The notes under the pieces were generated by a model that worked only from the letters and a program-made list of their open reading frames with translations, ran no database searches and had not been told where the DNA came from. DNA of 64,000 nucleotides from Halovenus salina (lineage in GTDB: Archaea; Halobacteriota; Halobacteria; Halobacteriales; Haloarculaceae), in assembly GCF_026410925.1 (NCBI RefSeq), contig NZ_CP112972.1, positions 682,001 through 746,000 of the forward strand, read 5' to 3'. Shown one piece after another: positions 8,471 to 18,628 of this stretch (its first letter is position 1; each line of letters begins with the position of its first letter). A program made the translations under genes and the position numbers.

Positions 8471-11400
8471 TTACTCCGTGCCGTCGCCGTCGTCGGACGC
8501 GGGGCGCTGACCGTACCGTATCCGGCCGAGCAAGACGAGAGCAATCGCGAGTACCGCGACCATCGGTCCGAATCCGGGACCGAAGAGGTCGCCACCGCCA
8601 TCGTCCTCCTCGATTTCGGTGGCTTCCTCTGTGGACTGGCTCCCGTTCTCGGCGGTCTCGTCGTCGGTACCGGGGGTCGACTCGTTCGTTTCTCCGGAGC
8701 CTTCCCCGCTTTCGCCGTCGTCATCGGGGTCAGAAACCTCGACTTCTTCGTCCTCAGTAATCTCGATTTCGCCCACCGGCACGTCATTGACCTGCACTTC
8801 GTACTCGTTGGGCTGATCGAAGCTCCGTACGAAGTCGATGATCGCCGTCCGGTTGGATGGGACCGTTATGTCTTTTCTGTCGACAATCTCCTCGTTAGCG
8901 AACAGTTGTGCTTCGTAGGTCCCGTCGGCGCCGCCGGTGTTGGTCACGAACACCTGAATTGTCACCTCCTCGTCGGTGGTCGCAGCCTGCACGTCGATTT
9001 CGGTGTCCGTGATGTTGAGTTCCGGAGTCTTCGCCGCTGCGGTCCACTCCGAAAAGCCGTCCGCTGTCGTCTGGAGCAAGACATCACCGCCCTCTCGGCC
9101 GACGAAGTCGGTGTCTCGCTCGACCCACTCGTTGGTCTCGTCGTCGAACTGGTGCAGCGCGACATCTTCGGGGTCCGCCTCTAGCTCTTCGAGCTCTTCT
9201 TCATCGAGGCGGTAGGTGAACTGTGTCTCCTCTATATTCCCATCATCGATGTCCGCGTCGACGCTGATGAAGCCGAGTGGCTCCGTCCCGTCGAACTCGA
9301 ACTCGCCGTCTGGGGTGTCCTCCAGCGGTTCCGAACTGGTCTCGATGTCGATGTCGAAGCTCGCGTCCTCGGCAGGAGTTACTGACACCTCTTCGAGTTC
9401 GTACTCCTGGTCCTCCTCTGGCTCTGGCACGTCGACGGTAGCAGTCTCGCCAGCCTCAGCGTCTTTGACCGTCCCCTGGACGGTCGCACCGTCGTCGTCG
9501 GTCTCGCTTTCGGTCTCGACTTCCGGTTCTCCGTCGTCTTCTTCACCCTCTTCGTCGTCTTCCTGATTGTCTTCTTCACCCTCTTCGTCGTCTTCCTGAT
9601 TGTCTTCTTCACCCTCTTCGTCGTCTTCCTGGCTGGTGTCGTCGTCAGAGCCGCCGGCTCCTATATTCGAATTGCCGTCGTCTCCGTCATCTCCGTCGTC
9701 TCCCTCATCTCCATCGTCTCCCTCATCTCCGTCGCCTCCATCATTTTCTTCATCATCACCTCCGTCACCAATCACGTTCTCGTTGGCAGACACCTCGATT
9801 TTGCCCTCGGAGTAGGTAATATCTAACTCGATCACAGCACCGTCCTCGGTGGTCTCGGCGTTGAAACTCCGATCTTCGCCCTTGTAGAGGGCTTCGAGTT
9901 CGGTTCCGGGGTCCGACACGTTCCAGTTGTTGAGGACTTCGTCGGGGATGAAGGCCTCATAGAACCCGTCGTGGCTGTTGCCATCGACAGTCTCGTTGGG
10001 ACCACCGACCCAGAACTCAAGTTGTTCGGTACCGTTCTCGTCTTCGGTAAGCTTGGGTCGGCTGAACGTCTGGGCGTTCGTGGTGATGGTCATTCCCTGG
10101 TACGCAGAGAGTTCCTGTGTCGGGACCGTCGACAGGTCGAAGACGCCGAACTGGATCGTCCTGTTCCAGCCGACGTCGGCAACATCTTGCTCACCACTCG
10201 GCCAGGCTATCTCGGCGGGGTCTTTGCCCTGGAGTGGCCCGACCGGGAGATTGCTGTTGCCTTTCGCGTTCGAGATGCCCTGCATCGTCACGGTCTCGGT
10301 CCGGACCGAGACGTTGAATTGATTCTGGCTCACCTGTGTGCTGTACCAGGTGACGTTTTTCGCACCCCACAGGAGGGTTTCGGGGTTGTATCCCTCGACA
10401 GTGAAATTAATCTCGAATCGGTCGTCGGCCGCGACGCCGAGTCCCTCCAGCTCAAGAATGTCTCCGAAAGAGCCTTTCGTCTCTTCGCTAACGGTATCGT
10501 TCCGTAGTGAGGTCTGGATCATTCCCCAATCCATGCGCACGTTCGCAGAGATATTGCTCATGTCGGGATTTCCGGAGCCGCTGACGTAACTCACGGAGAT
10601 GTTGGATATACTAGTCTGTGCCACGGTGATGTTCTGTGTCACTTCGTCGCCCTCAGCCAGTGAGAGGTCGGGACTGTTCTGCGCTACCTGGCCCTGGTTG
10701 CTGAATGCGGTCATCGAGTAGTTCCCTGCGGGCACGCGCATCTCGTAGTAGCCCGACTCATTGGTGAGTTGGATGCGGGTCGCTGGTCCGTCAGCCTGGA
10801 CGTCGATGCCGTTCTGTGGGACGTCAGACTGGTTCGTGACGTAGCCTTTGATTATCGCACCTGTTCCGAGGTTGAAATCTCGCGTCGTCTCCTGGTCGCC
10901 GACGACGCCAACATCTCGGTCAAACTGTATCATGCGATCGGTCTTGTCGACGAACATCACGTACGAACCCTCCGGCAGCTCAAAGGAGTAGTTCCCGTTC
11001 GAGTCCGTCGTCGTCGTCTTCTTGGACCTGAAGCTGTAAACCTCGACGTCCGCGTTCTGGATTGGGTTTCCGTCGTTGTCGGTGACGGTACCGTTGAGGT
11101 AGCCCGTTGCGACCTGGCTGAGCTGGACGTTCTGTGTGGTCGAGCCCGACACCTGCAGTCCGAACGTACTGTTCTGGCCGTAGCCCGACTTGTCGACGAA
11201 CACGTCGTATGCGCCGCTGGAGACGCTGACCGAGTATCCGCCGCTAGCATCGGTCATTGTCCCAGCCACGAACTGTCGCGTGCTGGAGTCGAAGACGGTG
11301 ACTTCGGCGTTCTCGATGGCCGAGTCGTCGCTCGCGTCCGTGACCGTTCCGGTGATGATGTCACCACCGCTCGACAGCGCTGCTGTGTCGGTGGCGTTCG

Positions 11401-14400
11401 TCGTCCCCAGACTGTTGTTTCGCAGTTCGTAGGTAAGCGTGACGTCTCCCGTGAAGGTGCCAGCAGGGAACGTGACTTCGTTGACCCCCTCTGTGCTCCC
11501 GAAGTTCGTGACGTCCTGGACCAGTGAGCCGCTGTTCAGGATGCTGATGTTAATATCTGACTGCGCGAGTTCGCCGGTGGCGTTGAAGAGGACCGACACC
11601 GTCGTCTCGGTGTTGGGGTCGTAGTTTTCGTCAGCAACGGAAATATGGGGTGCATTCGGCAGTCCTTGCGTTTTCTCGAAGACGTATTCGGCGGTGAGTC
11701 CACTCCCTTCGCCGTTGGTTCCGCCATTGTTGCCGTCGCTGTCCTTAGCATCCGTGACTTCCATCGTGTACGTGCCTTCCGCACTGTATGCGAAATTCGA
11801 GTCACCCGTCTCGTATGTGTAGGGTGCTTGGGAGTCTTCTGTAGAGACCTGGGTTCGGTCGAAGTTGATGGTGTTCTCCTCAATACCGGGCCCCTGTGTA
11901 GGTACGCTGATTTCGACCGTGAGGTCGCCGGGGGCCCTTCCGAGCTCCTTGTCGGAGTCGAAGCTAAAGCTAACGTTCCCATTGGTCTCGTCAAGGTTGA
12001 GGTTCGTAATCGTCGGTGCGTTGGAGCCTCCCGAGACGTTTAACCAACTTTCGTCTGTGGTGGCTGTCGACCCGTCAAAGTCGTTGACAAGCTCGTAGGT
12101 GAGTTTTTCGTCTCCACTGAAGGTGTTTGCTGGTATCGTCAGGCTAGCCGTCCCTTCACTGGCGAGAAGTGAATTGTTGAACGCGACAGTCGTACCCTCG
12201 CTATCTGACACGGTGACGTTCACGTCAGCCGATGCGATCTGGTCAGTGGCGTTGTAGTCCACTGACAGCGACGTATCGGTGGTCGGGTCGTGTTGCTGGT
12301 CAGTGTTGTTCACGTACGGTGCATTCGGCAGTCCTTCGTCGAAGAAGTAGTCGTCGGTGAGACCGCTTCCGTCCCCGTTGGTTCCACCGTTGTTACCGTC
12401 GCTGTCCTTGGCGTCCTTGACTTCCATCGTGTACGTGCCTTCGCTACTGTACTGGAAGTTCGTTTCACCAGTCTTGTAGGTGAACGGCGCCTCGGTATCT
12501 GTCGTGGAGAGACCCTGTGTATTGAACGTGAGGGTCGCGGTCGACGGCGTAACGACTTCGACTGTGATGTCGTCGGTGGTCGTTCCGAGCTCTTCGTCGG
12601 AGTCGAAACTGAAGCTAACGTTCCCGTTCGTTTCGCCGAGGTTGAGGTTCGTAATCGTCGGTGCTGACGAGCTCGTGGCATTGAGCCAGGATAAATCAGA
12701 ATCAATCGGGACGGGTTCCGCAGCAGTATTAATCAGTTGATACGTAACAGGCGAGTCGCCCGAGAAACTCGGGGAATTTGCCGGAATCGTCAGCGTAGCG
12801 CTCCCCTGGAACGTATCAAGTGACAGATTCTGTACGACAGGGAGGTTACTATCGTTCAGGAGACGGACACCGACGTCGGGACTCGCAACTTCTCCCGTCG
12901 CGTTGTAGGTGACGCTTATCGTCGTCTCCGTCGTCGGGTCGAACGTATCCTCAGATTTGTTCACGTATGGGGCGTCGGGCAGTTCGGTAACCACGTTGTT
13001 TGTGACATCACCGTTAGTGATGGGTTCGGCAGGCGACTGGTTGGTGTCGCTTTGCACCCCGCCCGTTCCATCGTCATACTGCAGCGTCCCACTCAAATCC
13101 TGGTCTTCCTGTACCGGACTGGAGAGATTCAGCACGACGGTATCCTTTTGTTTGTTATTTGCCTCCACTGTTGCCAGATCAGTAATATCTTGCTGAGAAT
13201 CGAATGTGAATCCATCAGCGACACCAGCAGTGATTGCCTCGTCGAAGGTCACTCGTAGCTGGTCTGGATTCTGCTCTGTGACTTCTGCGGAAACGAACGA
13301 CGGACCGGTGAGCGGTTGTGTAATCGTTATGATTCCCTCTGCATACTGACCAAGCGTCTCTCCTTTCTGTGACATGACGACGAGACCATACTGGCCGCCA
13401 CGCAGATCGCTCGTCACGTCGGTAAAGACAAGTTGTTTCTGTTCACTACTTCCAAACGTCGTACTCTGTCTCTGCTCGACCTGTGTTCCTGACGAATTGA
13501 ACAGAAGAACAGTAACACTGCCCGAGGCTTCCTGTTCGGTTCGACTCGTGGCGTTCACTGTCAGGTCGGCTGCATCCCCTTCACTGAGGCCGAGGCTGGA
13601 AAACACACTGGTTCCCCCGATTTTGAGACTATTCTCTGACAGTGCGAGATCAGCGACCAACTCGACAGCGAGAGTTCCAGTAGTAGCGTTGCTGCTGGTG
13701 GCGACTTCAACAGAATAATCCCCAGCGGGGAACGTCCCGACTGAGAAGGAGACTGTCTCGTTTTCACCGGGTGCCAGCTGCGACGTCGTCTGTTGGCTCT
13801 GTTTCACGAGAGCGTTGGAGCTATTCGTGATCGTGAGCTTCGGGGTGTATGACGACGTGACCGAACCATTGTTTTCGACAGTAACGTTGACCTGTGTGCT
13901 CACCCCTTCCTCGACGGTTGCGGTCTCACCCTGGGAATCGATACTGAGATTCGGAAGGTTTGCTGGAACGTCGGCTTCGCGAACCACAACAGGTGTGCCG
14001 CGGGAATTGTCGTCGCTGGTAACTGTCGCTGTGTACAGATCGGCATCACCAATAGCGGTATTCCAGTCTAACGAGACAGTCGTGTTTTCACCACTTCCGA
14101 GCGAGACTGTCGTCGTGTTGCGCTCTGTATTGCCCGCCGACAGGGCAATTGTTTGCGTGTCAGACTTTTCACCGGTATTGTTAATCGTTGTAGTGACTGT
14201 CAGAGTCTCCCCCTCAGTCACAGGCTCGTTTGTCGAATCTATCGACACGTCAAATGAGGATTCGGGAACCGTTTCCAGCGTCGGGGAAACGTACGTCGTT
14301 TTACCAGCCTCGACCGCTGAGAGAACCTGCTTTGACTCGTAACCGTCGCTGCTGATGTCGACTACATAATAGTTATCTGGGACGCTCACAGTGGCGTAAC

Positions 14401-17170
14401 CAACCGCATCGGTCGTCGCGGTCGCGACCACGCCCGTACGGTTTTTCACCTTGACGGTTGCCCCCTCAATAGCGGTTGCATCAGATGCATCAACATTGAA
14501 CTGAATGTCGCCGTCAGCTGGTGTGCTGGGTTCTGGTTGGAGCGCAAGATCAACCATTGTTACCGTGTTATCGCTGACAGTGACTTCCTGATAGCCCGCT
14601 TCGTATCCTGGAGGGTCAACTGTCACGTTGTACGTGGTGCTATCAGCCGCGACGTCAGTGAAGTTGTATCCGCCCGATGCGTTTGTGAGTGTTTTGTTCA
14701 CAACGATGTTGGAGTCGTACAGGATAACTGGTGTTTCGTCGAGATCGTCCCCAGTTGAAGCATCTGTGATGTTCCCAGCGATTGTTCCCGATTTTCGCTG
14801 AGTGATAGTGATGTCCTTGGTTTCGGTACGCACAGCACCGTCATCGTCAACAATATCTACGGAGACAGTGTACGTACCAGTCTGGGTATATGCGTGTGTG
14901 ACCCTGCTACTGGACGAGGTCTGATCGGTCACGCCATCTCCGTCGAAATCCCATTTGTATTCGACTATCTGTCCGTCGATATCCTCGATGTTCTGAACGG
15001 ATATGGAAACGTCGTCACCTACCCAGTTTGCACAGTTGGTATTGATGAACCCCCGCACGCAAGTGTTTGTAACACCAGAGATACCATCAGTATCTCGCGG
15101 GAGGAGGTTCTCTTTGACTGTCAGCGACAGACTAGTCTTCGCAGTGCTTCCATCGTCTCCAATAGCTGTTACCGTCGGGAGATACTCACCGATGCTCGTG
15201 TACGTGTGGTTAGTTGAGGCCGATGTGGTGGTTTCGTCGACGTTTCCATCCCCAGTAAAGTCCCACTTGTACTCAGAAATATCGCCGAAGGCGAAGGTTG
15301 AGTTAGACGCATTGAAACGCGTATTTGCGTCTACAGATGTTGGTGTCAATGAAGCCGAAAGGTTTGCTATCGGTTGTTCCGTGACACTGACAGTGACCGA
15401 TTCTGTGTCAGTGTCATCGCCATCATCAGTGACACGAAGGGTAACACCGTAGCTTCCAGTCTGTGAATAACTGTGAGTTATCGTCGGGCTCGTGGTCTGT
15501 GTGTCGTACGTTCCGTCACCATCAACATCCCACTCGTAGCTGACAATCTGTCCATCAGTATCTACCGATCCCGAAGCATTGAGAGAGACACTCTCGCTTG
15601 GAGCCAGTGACGTTGGTGAGACGCTCGCAGTCGCTGATGGAAGTTGATTGGTAAGCAGTGGTGCAAGGACAACATCAGTGTCTGGTGGGTCAGCAAAGAC
15701 GACGTTATCGTCCGGGGTAACGTCGTTCGTGCCAGAAGCTTGTGTCCAACCACTGTCAAATGACCACATACGCAACGAAGATTCATCAAGTGATGCGACA
15801 TCGCTGTCAGAATAGTTCACCCGAATATCGTCAATATTGCCGCCGTTGGTATCTGTATTCAGGAAAATCCCGATATCTTGCTCCCCAGTCGGTAGGTCCG
15901 CTCCAGGAGCATTTGTCGTATCGATAGCAAAATCTTTGCCAGAAATGCTAGATACCGTGACAGGATCACCGATCGGTCCAAGACTGAGATCGTCGATTTG
16001 TAGCTGTGGCGTGTTGTTGATATTGACTGCCCAGCCATCATTAAACCGGATTATATTCTCGCTGACGGTCGGTGCTCCTCCCGCATCGGAAATAGACAAT
16101 CCTGGCCCACCACCGCTCTTGATCGTATTGTCTATGATTTTCGTACTCGAACCCGAGTCGGAGATGCCGGGACTGCCATCTTCGACGCCGCTATTTTGGA
16201 CAGTGCTATCGGTTATATTCGTGTTTGAACTGTCAGTTGTAACAATGATTCCGTCTTCGCCAGTGTCAGTAATAAACGTATCAACAAGTTTCGTACTGTC
16301 GTCGTCGATAACTATCGCCGCTTGAGCGGCGTCTCGAATAGTGTTTGTATCGAACTCGTTCCCTGTACCGTTGTAGGCAAGGATTCCATTTTTCAGTTCT
16401 GGGAGACCTCCTCCAAATCCGTTACCATTTATTTCGTTGTCATAAATATAATTATTATCACTCGCTCCTGTCCCTATTTCACCTATCTGGATGCCGGCCC
16501 TCGAGAACCGAGAGCCAATACCAGCAGCATCGATCACGTTTGCTGAAATATTGTTATTGTTCGCAGTAACGAGTTTGATGCCCGCACCGGTTGGAGCATT
16601 CACGTCGTTGTTCACTACTTTGTTCGATGTTGACCCAGAGATAACAATCCCGTGAGCCCTTGGCGAGTCACCCGGATCTGCAAGGAAATTATTGCGGATT
16701 TCGTTCCCACTCCCTCCGCTAACGATAATCGCGGACCCGTCTGTTGATGGGATACCATTACTCGCTGAATCGTCTGCAACGTTGACGTTTTCGACACGAC
16801 TGTTTGTGGAACCGCTCAATTTAACCGCTGTTCCAACTTCTCGGGTTGTGAGATCTTTCACTACCACATTGTCAGCGACCACGCGGACGGCCGTGGTGGT
16901 GTACGTTCCATCTTCGATAGCATTGTTATTCCCGTCGAACGTCACCCCAGACGCCGTTATCTCGATACAGCTACCCGATGTAGATGAGATATTGTCTGGT
17001 TCGAGATAATACGTGCCAGAAGAATCGATCTCCTGACAACTGTCGATGGCTGTGCCACTCTGGACAGTAGCACTGCCAGTAAATACAGCGAAACTAGCGA
17101 GTGTTGCCAGACAGATAACCACTGCGAACAGCAGTACACCTCGTCTTCTGTTAGGTTTGGCGTCAATCAT
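8471..17170 (-). CDS. Giant multidomain surface protein with beta-helix, PKD, CARDB and PGF-type C-terminus
   Basis: A 2,899-residue secreted protein. Order: signal peptide (about 1-38); right-handed beta-helix of NosD type (45-400); three PKD domains (510-793, motif YEWDVDGDG); two carboxypeptidase-regulatory-like domains (792-963); two CARDB-like domains (970-1163); an Ig-like segment (about 1290-1390); two 218-residue repeats plus a third partial copy (1396-1930); three more carboxypeptidase-regulatory-like domains (1937-2190); a unique domain; an Asp/Glu linker (2460-2555); a PGF-pre-PGF-like domain (2640-2713); a CARDB-like domain; and a C-terminal helix after FGPGFGP (about 2860-2887). 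The end resembles PGF-CTERM targets of archaeosortase A. Likely a cell-surface adhesin or matrix protein. Many Asn-X-Ser/Thr sequons are present. The 5' third is clearly AT-richer than the rest. Confidence 0.9.
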   Translation of the reverse strand: MIDAKPNRRRGVLLFAVVICLATLASFAVFTGSATVQSGTAIDSCQEIDSSGTYYLEPDNISSTSGSCIEITASGVTFDGNNNAIEDGTYTTTAVRVVADNVVVKDLTTREVGTAVKLSGSTNSRVENVNVADDSASNGIPSTDGSAIIVSGGSGNEIRNNFLADPGDSPRAHGIVISGSTSNKVVNNDVNAPTGAGIKLVTANNNNISANVIDAAGIGSRFSRAGIQIGEIGTGASDNNYIYDNEINGNGFGGGLPELKNGILAYNGTGNEFDTNTIRDAAQAAIVIDDDSTKLVDTFITDTGEDGIIVTTDSSNTNITDSTVQNSGVEDGSPGISDSGSSTKIIDNTIKSGGGPGLSISDAGGAPTVSENIIRFNDGWAVNINNTPQLQIDDLSLGPIGDPVTVSSISGKDFAIDTTNAPGADLPTGEQDIGIFLNTDTNGGNIDDIRVNYSDSDVASLDESSLRMWSFDSGWTQASGTNDVTPDDNVVFADPPDTDVVLAPLLTNQLPSATASVSPTSLAPSESVSLNASGSVDTDGQIVSYEWDVDGDGTYDTQTTSPTITHSYSQTGSYGVTLRVTDDGDDTDTESVTVSVTEQPIANLSASLTPTSVDANTRFNASNSTFAFGDISEYKWDFTGDGNVDETTTSASTNHTYTSIGEYLPTVTAIGDDGSTAKTSLSLTVKENLLPRDTDGISGVTNTCVRGFINTNCANWVGDDVSISVQNIEDIDGQIVEYKWDFDGDGVTDQTSSSSRVTHAYTQTGTYTVSVDIVDDDGAVRTETKDITITQRKSGTIAGNITDASTGDDLDETPVILYDSNIVVNKTLTNASGGYNFTDVAADSTTYNVTVDPPGYEAGYQEVTVSDNTVTMVDLALQPEPSTPADGDIQFNVDASDATAIEGATVKVKNRTGVVATATTDAVGYATVSVPDNYYVVDISSDGYESKQVLSAVEAGKTTYVSPTLETVPESSFDVSIDSTNEPVTEGETLTVTTTINNTGEKSDTQTIALSAGNTERNTTTVSLGSGENTTVSLDWNTAIGDADLYTATVTSDDNSRGTPVVVREADVPANLPNLSIDSQGETATVEEGVSTQVNVTVENNGSVTSSYTPKLTITNSSNALVKQSQQTTSQLAPGENETVSFSVGTFPAGDYSVEVATSSNATTGTLAVELVADLALSENSLKIGGTSVFSSLGLSEGDAADLTVNATSRTEQEASGSVTVLLFNSSGTQVEQRQSTTFGSSEQKQLVFTDVTSDLRGGQYGLVVMSQKGETLGQYAEGIITITQPLTGPSFVSAEVTEQNPDQLRVTFDEAITAGVADGFTFDSQQDITDLATVEANNKQKDTVVLNLSSPVQEDQDLSGTLQYDDGTGGVQSDTNQSPAEPITNGDVTNNVVTELPDAPYVNKSEDTFDPTTETTISVTYNATGEVASPDVGVRLLNDSNLPVVQNLSLDTFQGSATLTIPANSPSFSGDSPVTYQLINTAAEPVPIDSDLSWLNATSSSAPTITNLNLGETNGNVSFSFDSDEELGTTTDDITVEVVTPSTATLTFNTQGLSTTDTEAPFTYKTGETNFQYSSEGTYTMEVKDAKDSDGNNGGTNGDGSGLTDDYFFDEGLPNAPYVNNTDQQHDPTTDTSLSVDYNATDQIASADVNVTVSDSEGTTVAFNNSLLASEGTASLTIPANTFSGDEKLTYELVNDFDGSTATTDESWLNVSGGSNAPTITNLNLDETNGNVSFSFDSDKELGRAPGDLTVEISVPTQGPGIEENTINFDRTQVSTEDSQAPYTYETGDSNFAYSAEGTYTMEVTDAKDSDGNNGGTNGEGSGLTAEYVFEKTQGLPNAPHISVADENYDPNTETTVSVLFNATGELAQSDINISILNSGSLVQDVTNFGSTEGVNEVTFPAGTFTGDVTLTYELRNNSLGTTNATDTAALSSGGDIITGTVTDASDDSAIENAEVTVFDSSTRQFVAGTMTDASGGYSVSVSSGAYDVFVDKSGYGQNSTFGLQVSGSTTQNVQLSQVATGYLNGTVTDNDGNPIQNADVEVYSFRSKKTTTTDSNGNYSFELPEGSYVMFVDKTDRMIQFDRDVGVVGDQETTRDFNLGTGAIIKGYVTNQSDVPQNGIDVQADGPATRIQLTNESGYYEMRVPAGNYSMTAFSNQGQVAQNSPDLSLAEGDEVTQNITVAQTSISNISVSYVSGSGNPDMSNISANVRMDWGMIQTSLRNDTVSEETKGSFGDILELEGLGVAADDRFEINFTVEGYNPETLLWGAKNVTWYSTQVSQNQFNVSVRTETVTMQGISNAKGNSNLPVGPLQGKDPAEIAWPSGEQDVADVGWNRTIQFGVFDLSTVPTQELSAYQGMTITTNAQTFSRPKLTEDENGTEQLEFWVGGPNETVDGNSHDGFYEAFIPDEVLNNWNVSDPGTELEALYKGEDRSFNAETTEDGAVIELDITYSEGKIEVSANENVIGDGGDDEENDGGDGDEGDDGDEGDDGDDGDDGNSNIGAGGSDDDTSQEDDEEGEEDNQEDDEEGEEDNQEDDEEGEEDDGEPEVETESETDDDGATVQGTVKDAEAGETATVDVPEPEEDQEYELEEVSVTPAEDASFDIDIETSSEPLEDTPDGEFEFDGTEPLGFISVDADIDDGNIEETQFTYRLDEEELEELEADPEDVALHQFDDETNEWVERDTDFVGREGGDVLLQTTADGFSEWTAAAKTPELNITDTEIDVQAATTDEEVTIQVFVTNTGGADGTYEAQLFANEEIVDRKDITVPSNRTAIIDFVRSFDQPNEYEVQVNDVPVGEIEITEDEEVEVSDPDDDGESGEGSGETNESTPGTDDETAENGSQSTEEATEIEEDDGGGDLFGPGFGPMVAVLAIALVLLGRIRYGQRPASDDGDGTE
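9537..9631 (-). repeat. 33-bp tandem repeat coding acidic linker
   Basis: Two identical 33-base units and a third 29-base unit in tandem. On the coding strand they encode the 11-residue unit EDDEEGEEDNQ inside the giant surface protein. The unit is a multiple of three, so copy-number change would keep the frame. Further GDDGDEGDDG-type repetition lies at about 9677-9760. Confidence 0.9.
11375..12985 (-). repeat. Internal protein-domain repeats in the giant surface protein
   Basis: Three related segments each begin with a (N/D)AP(Y/H) motif, at about 12985, 12330 and 11665 reading down the minus strand. The first two are about 218 residues and share NAPTITNLNL-type and DSDGNNGGTNG motifs; the third keeps only the first half. 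The shared Asp/Asn/Gly-rich motif looks like a calcium-binding turn. Confidence 0.8.
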
Positions 17171-17566
17171 GGCTTCTCATTTGGTTTCCGCAATCGTCGT
17201 AGTTGGCCTCGGTTACAACGGCTCTCAGTACACAAAGGGTGTATACTGTTGTCCTCCGCAATCAGATGCCCACAAAAATCGCGCCCCTGTTGCTGTGCGC
17301 CCGAATCCGTCTTGAGTGTTGTTTCTATTTTCACAGCGGACCCCCCTAATCTATAATCCAATTTGACAACCACTGTCATAACAGTTTCTATAAATTATCT
17401 CAAGTGACTCTCTGTTCTAATAAATAATGATTCATACTATCTCTATTTCTGATCAAAAGAGTCCTCCAAAGGGAACAGCAGTCAGCCAGCGAGTGTCACG
17501 CGGTGAGTGCCGGAACCCGTGTGTCACAAGAACGACGGCCGGCGGCAAAAGCCCACCCAGAGCCCC
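17171..17566. other. AT-rich intergenic region upstream of giant surface gene
   Basis: 396 bases between the 3' end of the MetE gene and the start of the giant gene, both on the minus strand. No convincing gene is present. The stretch from about 17340 to 17460 is strongly AT-rich with several TATA-like strings and probably contains the promoter of the giant gene. Confidence 0.5.
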
Positions 17567-18628
17567 TCAATCGTCGGCAGGAACGGGCGACTCGACGCCG
17601 TCGAGTTCGCCAGCGTCGAGTTCGGCCTCGATCTCGCGGGCAGCAGCCACGAGGTTGTCCATCTTCTGGAAGGCCGACTCCCGGGGAAGGAGTTTGAGCC
17701 CACAGTCCGGGCTGACGGTCAGCTGCTCGGGCGGAACGACTTCGAGCCCTTTCCGGATGTTGGCCTTGATCTCTTCGACAGATTCGACCTCTTTGCCGTG
17801 GACGTCGACGACACCGAGTGCGAGGTCTTTCGTGAACTCCGTCTCTTTGAACACGTCGAGTTGTTCGTAGTCGCCGTTACAAAGCTCCACGTCGAACTCG
17901 TCGACGGGGAACTCCAGAATCTCGGGATAGATGCGCGAGTAGTCGCCGTAACAGACGTGAAGGCCGATACGCACGTCCTCCGGGATACCGTCGACGATGC
18001 GTTCGAGACACTCGCCGACGATGGCGTGGTCATCGGGCGTCGTCGCCAGCGCGGCCTCATCAATCTGGATGTAGCGCGCGCCGGATTCGACGAGTTGTTC
18101 GACTTCCTCGTTGACGAGGTCGGCGAACTCGTAGGCCGCAGCCTCTTTGTCCTCGTAGACCTCGTTGAACGACCAGCTCGCGAGCGTATACGGCCCCGTG
18201 ATTGGAACCTTCACCGGGCGCTCGGAGACGTCGCTGGTGAACTCGTACTCGGAGACGAGCCACTCCTCGCCGTAGGAGATGTCGTCGACGACACTCGGTT
18301 TGTCGAAGTAGTTGTGGCCCCACACCTTGACCGGGCCGTTACACTCACAGCCGTCGATGCGGTGGGCGAAGTACTCGACCATCTCGTTGCGCCGCATCTC
18401 GCCGTCGACAACAACATCGATGCCAGCGCGCTCGTGTTCGTTTGTAATCAGTCGGGAGGCGTCGTCTTTGGCCTCCTCGAAGCTTTCGTCGTCGAACTTC
18501 GAGTCCTCGTCGTTCCAGAGGTCACGCGCCCGGTGGAGCCACTTTGGTTTCGGATACGAGCCGACGACCGTCGTCAACAGGAAGTGGTCGTTTGGGTGGT
18601 CTTCGGGGCGGAACTGTTCGCGCGTCAT
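17567..18628 (-). CDS. Core methionine synthase, zinc-containing catalytic protein (MetE C-domain type)
   Basis: A 353-residue protein matching the C-terminal catalytic half of cobalamin-independent methionine synthase. It methylates homocysteine to methionine. Zinc ligands are readable: His224 and Cys226 (HVC), Glu248 and Cys309. Their spacing (2, 22, 61) equals that of His641, Cys643, Glu665 and Cys726 in E. coli MetE. The bacterial N-terminal half is missing, as in archaeal core-MetE enzymes, which use methyl donors other than folate-triglutamate. The start at 18628 overlaps the upstream partner gene stop (ATGA), so the two are translated together. Confidence 0.88.
   Translation of the reverse strand: MTREQFRPEDHPNDHFLLTTVVGSYPKPKWLHRARDLWNDEDSKFDDESFEEAKDDASRLITNEHERAGIDVVVDGEMRRNEMVEYFAHRIDGCECNGPVKVWGHNYFDKPSVVDDISYGEEWLVSEYEFTSDVSERPVKVPITGPYTLASWSFNEVYEDKEAAAYEFADLVNEEVEQLVESGARYIQIDEAALATTPDDHAIVGECLERIVDGIPEDVRIGLHVCYGDYSRIYPEILEFPVDEFDVELCNGDYEQLDVFKETEFTKDLALGVVDVHGKEVESVEEIKANIRKGLEVVPPEQLTVSPDCGLKLLPRESAFQKMDNLVAAAREIEAELDAGELDGVESPVPADD

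Noticed and set aside
9537..9631. CRISPR-like repeats
   Set aside because: The 33-base units are directly adjacent without spacers and are in frame within a protein gene.
8207..11527. Several long + strand frames opposite the giant surface gene
   Set aside because: They are mirror frames caused by high GC codon bias; their products are not acidic and have no domains.
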